This document shows, in pieces, positions 20,924 to 29,047 of a stretch of DNA of 55,795 nt. The notes beneath the pieces were generated by a model. The model was given only the letters and a program-made list of their open reading frames with translations, searched no databases and was not told where the DNA came from. This DNA comes from Streptomyces sp. LS1784 (GTDB lineage: Bacteria; Actinomycetota; Actinomycetes; Streptomycetales; Streptomycetaceae), in assembly GCF_020103755.1 (NCBI RefSeq), contig NZ_JAHSQD010000005.1, positions 1-55,795 of the forward strand. The letters run 5' to 3'. Positions within the stretch are counted from its first letter, which is position 1. Every line of letters starts with the position of its first letter. Position numbers and translations under genes: made by a program.

Positions 20924-21901
20924 ATGCGCATCCTCGTGACCGGCGGCGCCGGATTCATCGGTTCGGAGTTCGTCCGTCAGCTCCTCGGAGCTGACGAGAA
21001 TGCCCGGATCACGGTCTTTGACAAGCTCACCTACTCGGGCGTCCTGGAGAACCTGGCCCCGGTGGCCGGCCACCAGGGCTACACCTTCGTCCAGGGCGAC
21101 ATCTGCGACGTGGACGCCGTCGACCAGGTCATGCCGGGCCATGACGTGGTGGTGCACTTCGCCGCCGAGTCCCACGTGGACCGCTCGATCGCCGGCGCGG
21201 GCCCGTTCGTGCTGACCAACGTCGTCGGCACCCAGGTCCTGCTCGACGCCGCCCGGAAGCACGGCGTCGGCCGCTTCGTGCACATCTCCACCGACGAGGT
21301 CTACGGCTCGATCAGCGAGGGCTCCTGGACCGAGACCTGGCCGCTGGTGCCGAACTCCCCGTACTCGGCCTCCAAGGCGTCCTCCGACCTGCTGGCGCTG
21401 GCCTACCACCGCACCCACGGCATGGACGTCGTGGTGACCCGCTGCTCCAACAACTACGGGCACTACCAGTTCCCGGAGAAGGTCATCCCGCTGTTCACCA
21501 CCAACCTGATCGACGGCAAGAAGGTGCCGCTGTACGGCGACGGTGGCAACGTCCGCGACTGGCTGCACGTCTCGGACCACTGCCGGGGCATCGAACTGGT
21601 CATGCGCGGCGGCCGCGCGGGTGAGGTCTACAACATCGGCGGCGGCACCGAGGCCACCAACAAGGAGCTGACCGGGCTGCTGCTGGAGGCCGCGGGCGCC
21701 GGCTGGGACATGGTCGAGCACGTCGAGGACCGCAAGGGCCACGACCTCCGCTACTCGATCGACATCAGCAAGATCCGCGAGGAGCTCGGCTACGAGCCGC
21801 AGGTCCGCTTCGAGGACGGCCTCGCCGCGACCATCGCCTGGTACCGCGAGAACCGTGCCTGGTGGGAGCCGCTGAAGCAGAAGGCGGCCCTGGCCAAGTG
21901 A
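20924..21901 (+). CDS. rmlB: dTDP-glucose 4,6-dehydratase
   Basis: Second step of dTDP-rhamnose synthesis, NAD-dependent conversion of dTDP-glucose to the 4-keto-6-deoxy sugar. The 325-aa SDR protein has the NAD-binding GGAGFIG (residues 7-13), the active-site Thr-Asp-Glu (123-125) in STDEVYG, and YSASK with Tyr147 and Lys151. RCSNNYGHYQFPEKVIP is also typical of RmlB. It opens a tight operon: its TGA overlaps the rmlD GTG. A TAGACT box 9 nt upstream and no ribosome site point to a leaderless start. The same 4-keto intermediate could feed other deoxysugars, but the adjacent rmlC and rmlD indicate rhamnose. Confidence 0.97.
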   Translation: MRILVTGGAGFIGSEFVRQLLGADENARITVFDKLTYSGVLENLAPVAGHQGYTFVQGDICDVDAVDQVMPGHDVVVHFAAESHVDRSIAGAGPFVLTNVVGTQVLLDAARKHGVGRFVHISTDEVYGSISEGSWTETWPLVPNSPYSASKASSDLLALAYHRTHGMDVVVTRCSNNYGHYQFPEKVIPLFTTNLIDGKKVPLYGDGGNVRDWLHVSDHCRGIELVMRGGRAGEVYNIGGGTEATNKELTGLLLEAAGAGWDMVEHVEDRKGHDLRYSIDISKIREELGYEPQVRFEDGLAATIAWYRENRAWWEPLKQKAALAK

Positions 21902-22833
21902 CCGCGAACGCCGCCGCGCCCGTGCGCTGGCTGGTCACCGGCGCGGCCGGGATGCTCGGGCAGGACCTGCTGTCGGTGCTGGGCGCCGACGCGACCGCCG
22001 AGATCACCGCGCTGCGCCGGGCGGACCTCGACATCACCGACGCGGCGGCCGTCCAGGCCGCCGTCGAGGGCCACGACATCGTGGTCAACTGCGCCGCGTG
22101 GACGAACGTCGACGCCGCGGAGACCGAGGAGGACGCCGCCACCGCCGTCAACGGCACCGGCGTGCGCCACCTGGCCGCGGCCTGCGCCAAGAGCGGTGCG
22201 CGGCTGTTGCAGGTCTCCACCGACTACGTCCTGCCGGGCGACGCCACCGAGCCCTGCCCGGAGGACGCCCCGACCGCGCCGGTGAACGCGTACGGCCGCA
22301 GCAAGCTGGTGGGGGAGCGGGCGGTCGCCGAACTGCTCCCCGAGCACGGCTACGTGGTGCGCACCGCCTGGCTGTACGGCGAGCACGGCCCGAACTTCGT
22401 GGCCACCATGCTCAAGCTCGCCGCCCAACGGGACACCCTCGACGTGGTGGACGACCAGCACGGCCAGCCGACCTGGTCGTACGCGCTGGCCGGCCGCCTG
22501 GTCGAGCTCGGCCGGGCCGCGCTCGCCGGGCAGGCCCCGGCCGGGGTCTACCACGGCACCGCGAGCGGCCGGACCACCTGGTGCGGACTGGCCCGCGAGA
22601 CCTACGCACTGAGCGGGCTGGACCCGGAGCGGATCCGTCCGACCACCTCGGAGGCCTTCGTCCGCCCGGCCGTCCGCCCGGCCTTCAGCGTGCTGGCCCA
22701 CGACCGCTGGGCCGCCGCCGGGCTGGCGCCGCTGCCCGAGTGGCGGGCCATGCTGGCCGAGGCCCTGACCAAGCCCGTCTTCGCCGAACTGGCCGCCACG
22801 GCCCGGAGCACCGAGAGCGACAGACCTCAGTGA
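21898..22833 (+). CDS. rmlD: dTDP-4-dehydrorhamnose reductase
   Basis: Last step: NAD(P)H reduction to dTDP-L-rhamnose. The 311-aa SDR protein begins with GTG at 21898, four bases inside the rmlB end. It has the Rossmann motif LVTGAAGMLGQ, the NCAAWTNVDAAE region, STDYVLPGD and the catalytic YGRSK, all characteristic of RmlD/RfbD. LPGD replaces the more usual F-x-G-x at the STDYVF site, a mild variation. Its stop overlaps the GTG start of the flippase gene, so rmlB, rmlD and the flippase are translated as a chain. Confidence 0.95.
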   Translation: MTANAAAPVRWLVTGAAGMLGQDLLSVLGADATAEITALRRADLDITDAAAVQAAVEGHDIVVNCAAWTNVDAAETEEDAATAVNGTGVRHLAAACAKSGARLLQVSTDYVLPGDATEPCPEDAPTAPVNAYGRSKLVGERAVAELLPEHGYVVRTAWLYGEHGPNFVATMLKLAAQRDTLDVVDDQHGQPTWSYALAGRLVELGRAALAGQAPAGVYHGTASGRTTWCGLARETYALSGLDPERIRPTTSEAFVRPAVRPAFSVLAHDRWAAAGLAPLPEWRAMLAEALTKPVFAELAATARSTESDRPQ

Positions 22834-24167
22834 AGAACCCGCTGACGAAGGTGGCTGCCGCGCTACCGCCAGGAACCCTGGCGGTGGCCGGCGGCACCGT
22901 CGTACTGGGCGCCGCCTCCTACATCCACCTCGGGGTGGCGGGCCACAGCCTGTCCGTCGACGACATGGCGAACGTCTCGCTGCTGTGGACGATCGTGATG
23001 TCCGTCGGCATCGGCGTCTTCTTCCCGATCGAGCAGGAGCTCACCCGGATCGTCGCGGCGCGGGCGGCGCTCGGCCACGGCGCCGCGCCGGTGCTGCGCC
23101 GGGCGACCCTGCTCACCGGTGGGATCCTCGCGGCGACCCTGGCCGTCCTCGGTGCCGCCTCCGGCCCGATCGCCCGGGCGATGTTCCACGGCGACCGCTC
23201 GCTGGTGCTGGCCCTCGGCGGCGCCTTCACCGGCATGGCCGTCTGCTACCTCACCCGCGGCGTGCTGGCCGGCCTCGGACGCTTCGGCGCGTACGGCACC
23301 CAGCTCGGCCTGGACGGCGGCCTGCGGATCGGCCTGGCCTTCGCCTGCGGCGTGGCCGGGGTGCACTCGGCGCTCGCGTTCAGCCTGATCCTGGCCGTCG
23401 CGCCGATCCTCGCCACGATCGCCACGCTGCCCCCGCTGCTGCGCGCGGTCAAACCCGGCGAGCAGGTCGGCTGGTCCGAACTCTGCTCCGGGCTCGGCCT
23501 GTTGATCTGCTCGACGCTGCTCTCGCAGGTCGTGGTGAACGCGGCCGTGGTGAGCACCAAGCTGCTCGCGCCCTCCGACTCCGCGCTGATCGCCGCCCTG
23601 CTCAACGCGCTGGTGCTGGCCCGGGTGCCGCTGTTCGTCTTCGGTTCGCTCCAGGCCTCGCTGCTGAACGGCCTCTCCGCCGCGATCGCGGTCGGGGACC
23701 GGGCCGCCTTCACCGGGATGCTCAAGAAGATCGGCGTCGTGGTGGGCGCGCTCGGCCTGCTCGGCGGTATCCCGGCGGTCGCCCTCGGCCCGTGGCTGAT
23801 CCAGGTGCTGTTCGGCGCCAAGCCGGTGCTCGGCTGCCTCGACTTCTTCTGGTTGTCCGCCGGAACCGTCGCGTACATGTTCGCGATGGTGCTCGGACAG
23901 GCGTTGATGGTATTCAAGCGGCACAACCTTCAGCTGCTCTGCTGGGCGGTCGGCACCGCGGTCCTCGCCGGGGTGACCTTCCTGCCGGGTGAGGTGTCCA
24001 CCCGCGTGATCCTTGCGTATACGGCGGGTTCCGTGGCCACCGTCCTCGGTATGCTGGCGGTTCTGAGGCAGAGTTTCGCCCGTTCGGCGACGAATTCCGC
24101 CGGTCTCGCCCAGCAGTCGGGGGACCCGAACGCCGGGGTGTTGAGCAGTCGGACGGCCGGTGACTGA
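22830..24167 (+). CDS. Polysaccharide flippase-like membrane protein (MOP/Wzx-MurJ type)
   Basis: 445-aa protein with about twelve membrane helices and few charged loops, for example LSVDDMANVSLLWTIVMSVG, FPIEQELTRIVAARA and VYLTRG-like segments in the Wzx pattern. It should move a lipid-linked oligosaccharide across the membrane, though families of this kind are too divergent to name the cargo. The GTG start at 22830 overlaps the rmlD stop by four bases, so it is part of the rhamnose operon. The C-terminal ~30 residues are soluble and Ser/Gly-rich. Placement right after rmlD supports export of a rhamnose-containing glycan (inference). Confidence 0.8.
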   Translation: MKNPLTKVAAALPPGTLAVAGGTVVLGAASYIHLGVAGHSLSVDDMANVSLLWTIVMSVGIGVFFPIEQELTRIVAARAALGHGAAPVLRRATLLTGGILAATLAVLGAASGPIARAMFHGDRSLVLALGGAFTGMAVCYLTRGVLAGLGRFGAYGTQLGLDGGLRIGLAFACGVAGVHSALAFSLILAVAPILATIATLPPLLRAVKPGEQVGWSELCSGLGLLICSTLLSQVVVNAAVVSTKLLAPSDSALIAALLNALVLARVPLFVFGSLQASLLNGLSAAIAVGDRAAFTGMLKKIGVVVGALGLLGGIPAVALGPWLIQVLFGAKPVLGCLDFFWLSAGTVAYMFAMVLGQALMVFKRHNLQLLCWAVGTAVLAGVTFLPGEVSTRVILAYTAGSVATVLGMLAVLRQSFARSATNSAGLAQQSGDPNAGVLSSRTAGD

Positions 24168-24235
24168 CCGTGTCCGCCCCTCATCTTCAGATCGCCGCGC
24201 AGCAGCGCGGGCCAGACCCCATTCATGGAGCCTCC

Positions 24236-24925
24236 GTGTCCCAGTACGACGATGTTTGGCTGGTGATCCCGGCCTACAACGAGGGCCAGGTGATCGCCGA
24301 CGTTGTGGAGGGGGCGCGAAAGACGTTCCCGAACATCGTGGTGGTCGATGACGGCAGCGGCGACGACTCGGCCAAGCACATCATGCAGACGGGCGCGCAC
24401 CTGGTGCGCCACCCGGTCAACCTCGGCCAGGGTGCCGCCCTCCAGACCGGCCTCGCCTACGCCCTGGCCCAGCCGGGCGCCAAGTACTTCGCCACCTTCG
24501 ACGCCGACGGCCAGCACCAGACCGCCGACGTCGAGAAGATGGTCGCCCTGCTGCGGGAGGGCGACGTGGACGTCGTCCTCGGCTCGCGCTTCATCGAGCA
24601 GAACGGGCAGGTGCCGTGGATCAAGCGGGTCGTCCTGCGCACCGCGGCGACCGTCAGCCCGACCGCGCGCAAGCTCAAGCTGACCGACGCCCACAACGGC
24701 CTGCGCGTACTGAACCGCGAGGCCGCCGGTCGGCTGCGGATCACCATGAACGGCATGGCACACGCGTCGGAGATCGTCAGCTTCCTCGCCGGCTCGGACC
24801 TGCGGGTCGCCGAGCTCCCGGTGGACATCCTGTACACCGAGTACTCACGCGCCAAGGGTCAGTCCCTGATCAACGGCGTCAACATCATCTTCGACATCTC
24901 GCTGCGGGAGCGTAGCCGCCGATGA
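24236..24925 (+). CDS. Glycosyltransferase family 2 (DPM1/GtrB-like, paired with DUF2304)
   Basis: 229-aa GT2 enzyme with WLVIPAYNEGQVIADVV, VVVDDGSGDDS, the FDADGQHQ metal-binding motif and DAHNGLRVLN. It has no membrane helix of its own. Small soluble GT2 enzymes of this type often transfer a sugar to polyprenyl phosphate and are encoded beside a DUF2304 membrane protein, as here, with an ATGA overlap at 24922. I chose GTG at 24236 because GGAG lies five bases before it; GTG at 24170 would add 22 residues and has no ribosome site. It follows the flippase by 68 bp in the same operon. Confidence 0.85.
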   Translation: MSQYDDVWLVIPAYNEGQVIADVVEGARKTFPNIVVVDDGSGDDSAKHIMQTGAHLVRHPVNLGQGAALQTGLAYALAQPGAKYFATFDADGQHQTADVEKMVALLREGDVDVVLGSRFIEQNGQVPWIKRVVLRTAATVSPTARKLKLTDAHNGLRVLNREAAGRLRITMNGMAHASEIVSFLAGSDLRVAELPVDILYTEYSRAKGQSLINGVNIIFDISLRERSRR

Positions 24926-25320
24926 AATTCTTCTGGATCCAGCTGGTTCTCATTCTCGGCTCGGTCGCTCTCGCCTTCATGTTCATCCGGCGCTGGGACC
25001 GTGCCAACACCCGCGCCTGGAAGCGGATCGCGTTCTCGGTCTTCGTGATCGTGAACATCTACGCGGTGCTGCGTCCCACCGACGTGACCTGGCTGGCCCA
25101 CCAGCTCGGCGTCGGCCGCGGTACCGACCTGGTGCTGTACGTGATGGTGCTGGCGATGGGCTTCCTGACCCTGAACACCTTCCTGCGCTTCCGCTCGCTG
25201 GAGAAGAAGCTCACCGACCTGGCGCGCACCGTGGCGATCAACGAGGGCGCCCGCCTGAACGAGGAGCGCTTCGACCTGGACCTGCCGGTCTCGGCGCCGG
25301 TCGACCGCAGCAAGGCCTGA
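24922..25320 (+). CDS. DUF2304 membrane protein
   Basis: 132-aa protein with three hydrophobic segments (WIQLVLILGSVALAFMFIRR, WKRIAFSVFVIVNIYAVLRP, DLVLYVMVLAMGFLTLNTFL) and a cytoplasmic helical tail LEKKLTDLARTVAINEGA, the usual DUF2304 layout. Its function is not established. Consistent pairing with small GT2 enzymes suggests it anchors or regulates a polyprenyl-phosphate glycosyltransferase. Its ATG overlaps the stop of the GT2 gene by four bases, which makes equal, coupled synthesis likely. The next glycosyltransferase starts four bases after its stop. Confidence 0.85.
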   Translation: MKFFWIQLVLILGSVALAFMFIRRWDRANTRAWKRIAFSVFVIVNIYAVLRPTDVTWLAHQLGVGRGTDLVLYVMVLAMGFLTLNTFLRFRSLEKKLTDLARTVAINEGARLNEERFDLDLPVSAPVDRSKA

Positions 25321-25324
25321 TCCC

Positions 25325-26230
25325 ATGGCGACCTTCGAGTTCATGCTGCCGTACTACGGCGACGTGGCGTTGATGCAGGCCGCGGTGCGGAGCATCCTCG
25401 CGCAGACCGACCGGGACTTCCGGCTGACCGTCATCGACGACGGCAAGGAGCCGGACGTCCCGGGCTGGTTCGCCTCGCTCGGCGACGACCGGGTGAGCTA
25501 CCTGCGCAACGAGCAGAACCTCGGCATCACCAAGAACTTCCAGAAGTGCGTGGAGCTGTCCACGGCCGACCACGTGGTCATCATGGGCTGCGACGACCTG
25601 CTGCACCCGCACTACCTGGAGACCGTCCGGGCGATAGTCAAGGACAACCCGGACCTCGGCATGGTGCAGCCGGGCGTCGAGGTCATCGACGGCAACGGCG
25701 AGGTCAGCCGTTCGGGCCTGGCGGACAACGTCAAGGAGAAGATCTACGCGCCGACCGTCAAGGGCCGGCGACTGATGGGCGGCGAGGAGCTGGCCGCCAG
25801 CGTGCTGCGCGGCAACTGGCTCTACTTCCCGTCGATCTGCTGGCGCGGCGAGGCGCTGCGCGCGGTCAACTTCCGTGACGAGTACTCGGTGATCCAGGAC
25901 CTGGCCCTGGTCGTGGACCTGCTGGAGCTCGGCGAGCAGATGCTGGTGGACAACACCACCGTCGTCTTCCAGTACCGTCGGCACGCCGTCAGCGAGTCCT
26001 CGGTGCAGGCCTTCTCCGGCACCCGGTTCACCGAGGCGGAGCGGTACTTCAACGCGGTGGCCGAGCGGATGGACGCCCGCGGCTGGCCGAAGGCCGCCCG
26101 TGCGGCCCGGTTCCGCAGCGCCTCCCGCCTGCACGCGCTGACCATGCTGCCGGGCGCGCTGAAGCGTGGCCACCGGGCCGGCGCCAAGGTCCTGGTCCGC
26201 CACGCGCTGACCGGCGGAGATCGGCACTGA
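25325..26230 (+). CDS. Glycosyltransferase family 2 (glycan-chain type)
   Basis: 301-aa GT-A enzyme: FEFMLPYYGDVALMQAAVRS, VIDDGKEPDV and the acidic metal motif VIMGCDDLLHPHYLE, followed by a helical C-terminal region without membrane helices. It resembles the rhamnosyl-, galactosyl- or galactofuranosyl-transferases of wall polysaccharide loci, which use a nucleotide sugar in the cytoplasm. Because dTDP-rhamnose is made by this same operon, a rhamnosyltransferase is the simplest guess, but the donor cannot be read from the sequence. It is the last gene of the rmlB operon and ends 19 bp before a very strong hairpin. Confidence 0.85.
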   Translation: MATFEFMLPYYGDVALMQAAVRSILAQTDRDFRLTVIDDGKEPDVPGWFASLGDDRVSYLRNEQNLGITKNFQKCVELSTADHVVIMGCDDLLHPHYLETVRAIVKDNPDLGMVQPGVEVIDGNGEVSRSGLADNVKEKIYAPTVKGRRLMGGEELAASVLRGNWLYFPSICWRGEALRAVNFRDEYSVIQDLALVVDLLELGEQMLVDNTTVVFQYRRHAVSESSVQAFSGTRFTEAERYFNAVAERMDARGWPKAARAARFRSASRLHALTMLPGALKRGHRAGAKVLVRHALTGGDRH

Positions 26231-26249
26231 CGCCTCGCAAGCCCTGATG

Positions 26250-26296
26250 CGGCACTGGGCCGGCAGTCCGGACTCCGGACTGCCGGCCCAGTGCCG
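26250..26296 (+). terminator. Very long perfect inverted repeat, end of rmlB operon
   Basis: Arms 26250-26272 and 26274-26296 are perfectly complementary over 23 bases around a single central base, giving about 21 stable pairs in RNA. It lies 19 bp after the last glycosyltransferase stop. No T-tract follows, but the stem is strong enough to act as a terminator or mRNA 3' barrier. Confidence 0.85.
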
Positions 26297-26525
26297 TTCG
26301 CGTTCCCGGTGCGGGCTGTCACCCGGCCGAGGGGAATCCAGCAAGGGCCGAACCGCCGTTCCCGAGCGGGCCGTTGTCGTCCGTGGGGGAGGAGCGCGTT
26401 GGCTCCGGCCGATCGCCGCGTGGCACACTGCCGATGCGCTTCGACGCGTGGTGGCGGAAACCGTGGCGCCGCCCGGAGCCGGTCATGACGAGATCGTCAA
26501 CTCACACAAGTAGGGAAGTGTCTCG
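26297..26525 (+). promoter_or_regulatory. Upstream region of the GT39-like gene
   Basis: 229 bp between the operon terminator and the next gene. A possible promoter is TTGGCT (26399-26404), 19 nt, CACACT (26424-26429), which would give a leader of about 90 nt; the match is modest. A TAGGGAAG ribosome site lies just before the GTG at 26526. Nothing else recognisable. Confidence 0.3.
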
Positions 26526-28331
26526 GTGCAGCCGCTGATCGACTCTGCCCGCACGTCCGACGGGCCGGACCGGGGTGAGGACGGCGGCACGAACGCGCCC
26601 GGCACCCCGGCCGTGCCGGCCCGGCTGCGGGCGCTGGCCGCCCACCGCTGGTTCTGGCCGGTGGCCCTGCTGCTCGGGTACGGCGGACAGGTGGCGTTCC
26701 GCCTGGTGCTGTCGATCCACAACTACTTCCCGTCGGTGCACGCCGACGAGGACTCCTACCTGGTGATAGCGCGGGTGCTGGCCGGCCGGCCGACGACCGA
26801 GATGCCGGTCGGGGTGGTGATCCCCGGCGGGTACCCGCTGCTGATCTCGCCGGCGCTGCGGATCGCCGACAACCCGGCCACCGCGTACCACCTGGTCATG
26901 GTCATCAACGCGGTGCTCAACGCGCTGGTGTTCCCGCTCGCCGTGGCGGCGGCGCGCCGGGTGGGCCTCTCCCGGCCGCAGGCGTACCTGGTGGGCACCG
27001 CCGTGGCCCTGGTGCCGCCGGTGATCTTCTACTCCCAGTTCGCCATGTCGGACACCGTGCTCCCGGTGCTCCTGCTGGCCTGGCTGATCGCGATGCACGG
27101 CTGGCTCTCGCCCGGTTCGACGCGCCGCCGCGCGCTGTACGCGGCGGGGACGGGCCTGGCGGCGGGCTACACGTTGGCCACCCACGACCGCGGCGGCGTG
27201 GTCGTGGTGCTGACCGCGCTGGTCCTGGTCGTGGTGCTGGTCCTCGGCTGGGCGCCGCGGCTCGCCTCGCTGGCCGGCGTCGGTGCGCTCGGGGCGTCGT
27301 ACCTGGGCGCGAAGCTGCTGGCCGGCTTCGTCGAGAGCCAGTTCAAGGACGTGCCGCCGAGCGACGTCGGCAACAAGGTCTTCGAGAACCTTGAGGACAG
27401 CAAGTACATCGGCACGATCATCGCCCGCACCTTCGGGCAGCTGTGGTACTTCATGACCTCCACGTACGGCTTCGGGGCGATCGCCCTGGTGCTGTGCGTG
27501 GTGGTCGTGTTCCGGCGCCGGTACCCGGTGGCCGAGCGGGTGGTGGCCTTCACCATGGTGGCCATGCTGTTCGGCACCGCGCTGGCCTCCGCGGCCGGCC
27601 TGGCGGACAACAACCGGACCGACAACTGGGTGTACGCCCGGTACTGCGCGGTGCTGGTGCCGCTGTTCCTGGTGGTCGGCCTGGCCGCGCTGTTCCGGGC
27701 CGGGGTCCGTGCGCTGCTGTGGATGGCGCTGGTCGGCACGGTGGTGATCGGCGTCATCCAGGTGTCGGTCGGGTCGTACGCGGGTGCCGAGCTCAAGCTC
27801 TGGGTCAGTCCGTGGACGGTGCCGGACGCCATGTTCCTGGCTTCGAGCTGGGAGGGCCTGCACATGGTCCGTACGAGCTTCGGCGCGCTGGCGGTGCTGG
27901 CCGCCTGCCTGCTGCTGCGGGTGGCCGGCGGGCGCCGGGTGGTCGCCGCGCTGGTGGCCTGCGTGGCGCTGTTCGCCGCCTACGCGACGATCGCCGTCAC
28001 CGACAACGTCTCCGGACCGCATGCCAAGGAGCGCAAGTACCAGGCGGTCGGAGTGGCCAAGGAGGCGGGCCTGCGCAAGGGCGACAACGTCGTCCTGGAC
28101 ATGGACCTCGACTGGGACGCCCGGATGGCGATGGCCTACGAGGTCTACTGGGGCCGGGTCTGGTCGGACGACCTGAAGGACGGCTCCAACCCGCCGGAGA
28201 AGGCCACCGCGTACCTGGCCGGCTGGTACAAGGGTGCCCTGCCGCAGGACAGCTGGCCGGACCCGAGGCCCGGCTGGCACATCGCGAAGTACAACAAGGA
28301 CCGCAACTGGGTGCTCTGGCGCAAGGACTGA
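26526..28331 (+). CDS. GT39/ArnT-like membrane glycosyltransferase
   Basis: 601-aa polytopic membrane protein. After the first helix comes HADEDSYLVIARVLAGRP, the acidic motif in the first outer loop that GT-C enzymes use for catalysis, then roughly eleven more helices and an outer soluble C-terminal domain with Trp- and Tyr-rich repeats such as AYEVYWGRVWSDDLKDG. Such enzymes take the sugar from a polyprenyl-phosphate donor outside the cell. The donor could come from the GT2–DUF2304 pair just upstream (inference). The GTG at 26526 has a good AGGGAAG site. It is separated from the rmlB operon by a strong hairpin and so is probably its own transcript. Confidence 0.8.
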   Translation: MQPLIDSARTSDGPDRGEDGGTNAPGTPAVPARLRALAAHRWFWPVALLLGYGGQVAFRLVLSIHNYFPSVHADEDSYLVIARVLAGRPTTEMPVGVVIPGGYPLLISPALRIADNPATAYHLVMVINAVLNALVFPLAVAAARRVGLSRPQAYLVGTAVALVPPVIFYSQFAMSDTVLPVLLLAWLIAMHGWLSPGSTRRRALYAAGTGLAAGYTLATHDRGGVVVVLTALVLVVVLVLGWAPRLASLAGVGALGASYLGAKLLAGFVESQFKDVPPSDVGNKVFENLEDSKYIGTIIARTFGQLWYFMTSTYGFGAIALVLCVVVVFRRRYPVAERVVAFTMVAMLFGTALASAAGLADNNRTDNWVYARYCAVLVPLFLVVGLAALFRAGVRALLWMALVGTVVIGVIQVSVGSYAGAELKLWVSPWTVPDAMFLASSWEGLHMVRTSFGALAVLAACLLLRVAGGRRVVAALVACVALFAAYATIAVTDNVSGPHAKERKYQAVGVAKEAGLRKGDNVVLDMDLDWDARMAMAYEVYWGRVWSDDLKDGSNPPEKATAYLAGWYKGALPQDSWPDPRPGWHIAKYNKDRNWVLWRKD

Positions 28332-28347
28332 CCGGGGTCGTCACCCC

Positions 28348-28383
28348 ATCGGGGCCGGTGAGGAACGCCTCACCGGCCCCGAT
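28348..28383 (+). terminator. Terminator after the GT39-like gene
   Basis: Perfect 16-bp stem, arms 28348-28363 and 28368-28383, with an AACG loop, starting 16 bp after the stop codon. It separates the glycan island from the ribosomal operon. Confidence 0.88.
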
Positions 28384-28724
28384 TGGCATCCGGGCTGCTC
28401 CATGTGGCAGTATGTCCAAGTTGCTCGGTTGAGTGCCGATGCTGCGCGCCTCCCGCCGGGAGGACCGGAAGCGAGTCCCATGTACTCGTCGTTCCCGTGA
28501 TGGCCGTCAAGCGTGAGTTCTACGCCACGGCAGCTGCGGGGCGAAAGTACGGGAATCTTCCGGGAAGCGTATGCGGGGCCTCGGCCCGGCGCCCCCCACC
28601 CCGAAAGTTCGAAACCGACGAAGTGCTTCGCCGGTTTTTTGCAAGCGCGAGTGCGACACGCCCGAGCGCGGGGGTCGGAGGGGGAGTCGTGCAGTGACTA
28701 AGGACAAAGGACTACTGAGTAGCC
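28384..28724 (+). promoter_or_regulatory. Leader/promoter region of the S10 operon
   Basis: 341 bp without a gene I can support. TTGGCA (28383-28388) and CAGTAT (28408-28413), 19 nt apart, form a possible promoter. A small perfect inverted repeat lies at 28449-28463 (CCTCCCG/CGGGAGG), and a terminator-like hairpin with six T lies at 28612-28640. The layout could be a long regulated leader of about 300 nt, or an upstream transcript ending at the hairpin with a second promoter after it that I did not find. Confidence 0.45.
28612..28640 (+). terminator. Terminator- or attenuator-like hairpin upstream of rpsJ
   Basis: Arms 28612-28623 and 28626-28637 form 11 pairs with one A·C mismatch, followed by an unbroken T run to 28640. 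True T-tract terminators are uncommon in this window; this one lies about 85 nt before the rpsJ ATG, where it could attenuate the S10 operon. Confidence 0.6.
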
Positions 28725-29033
28725 ATGGCGGGACAGAAGATCCGCATCCGGCTCAAGGCCTACGACCACGAGGTCATCGACTCCTCGGCGAAGAAGATCG
28801 TCGAGACGGTGATCCGTACTGGTGCGCAGGTCGCGGGCCCGGTGCCGCTGCCCACTGAGAAGAACGTGTACTGCGTCATCCGCTCGCCGCACAAGTACAA
28901 GGACTCGCGCGAGCACTTCGAGATGCGTACTCACAAGCGTCTGATCGACATCCTCGACCCCACGCCGAAGACGGTTGACTCGCTCATGCGTCTCGACCTG
29001 CCGGCGGGCGTCGACATCGAGATCAAGCTCTGA
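28725..29033 (+). CDS. rpsJ: 30S ribosomal protein S10
   Basis: S10 is a component of the 30S head and, as NusE, a partner of NusB/NusG in transcription antitermination. The 102-aa protein starts [19 protein letters not shown] and includes [20 protein letters not shown] and [15 protein letters not shown], all standard. The ATG at 28725 follows a leader containing a terminator-like hairpin. It is first in the S10 cluster; the next gene, rplC, begins 14 bp later. In E. coli this operon is regulated by L4 acting on the leader; the leader here has no obvious similarity to that element. Confidence 0.98.
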   Translation: MAGQKIRIRLKAYDHEVIDSSAKKIVETVIRTGAQVAGPVPLPTEKNVYCVIRSPHKYKDSREHFEMRTHKRLIDILDPTPKTVDSLMRLDLPAGVDIEIKL

Positions 29034-29047
29034 GAGGCGCACCGAAG

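Noticed and set aside
26502-28280. Minus-strand 592-codon frame opposite the GT39-like gene
   Set aside because: His/Gln/Arg-rich shadow; the membrane protein on the plus strand is clearly the real gene.
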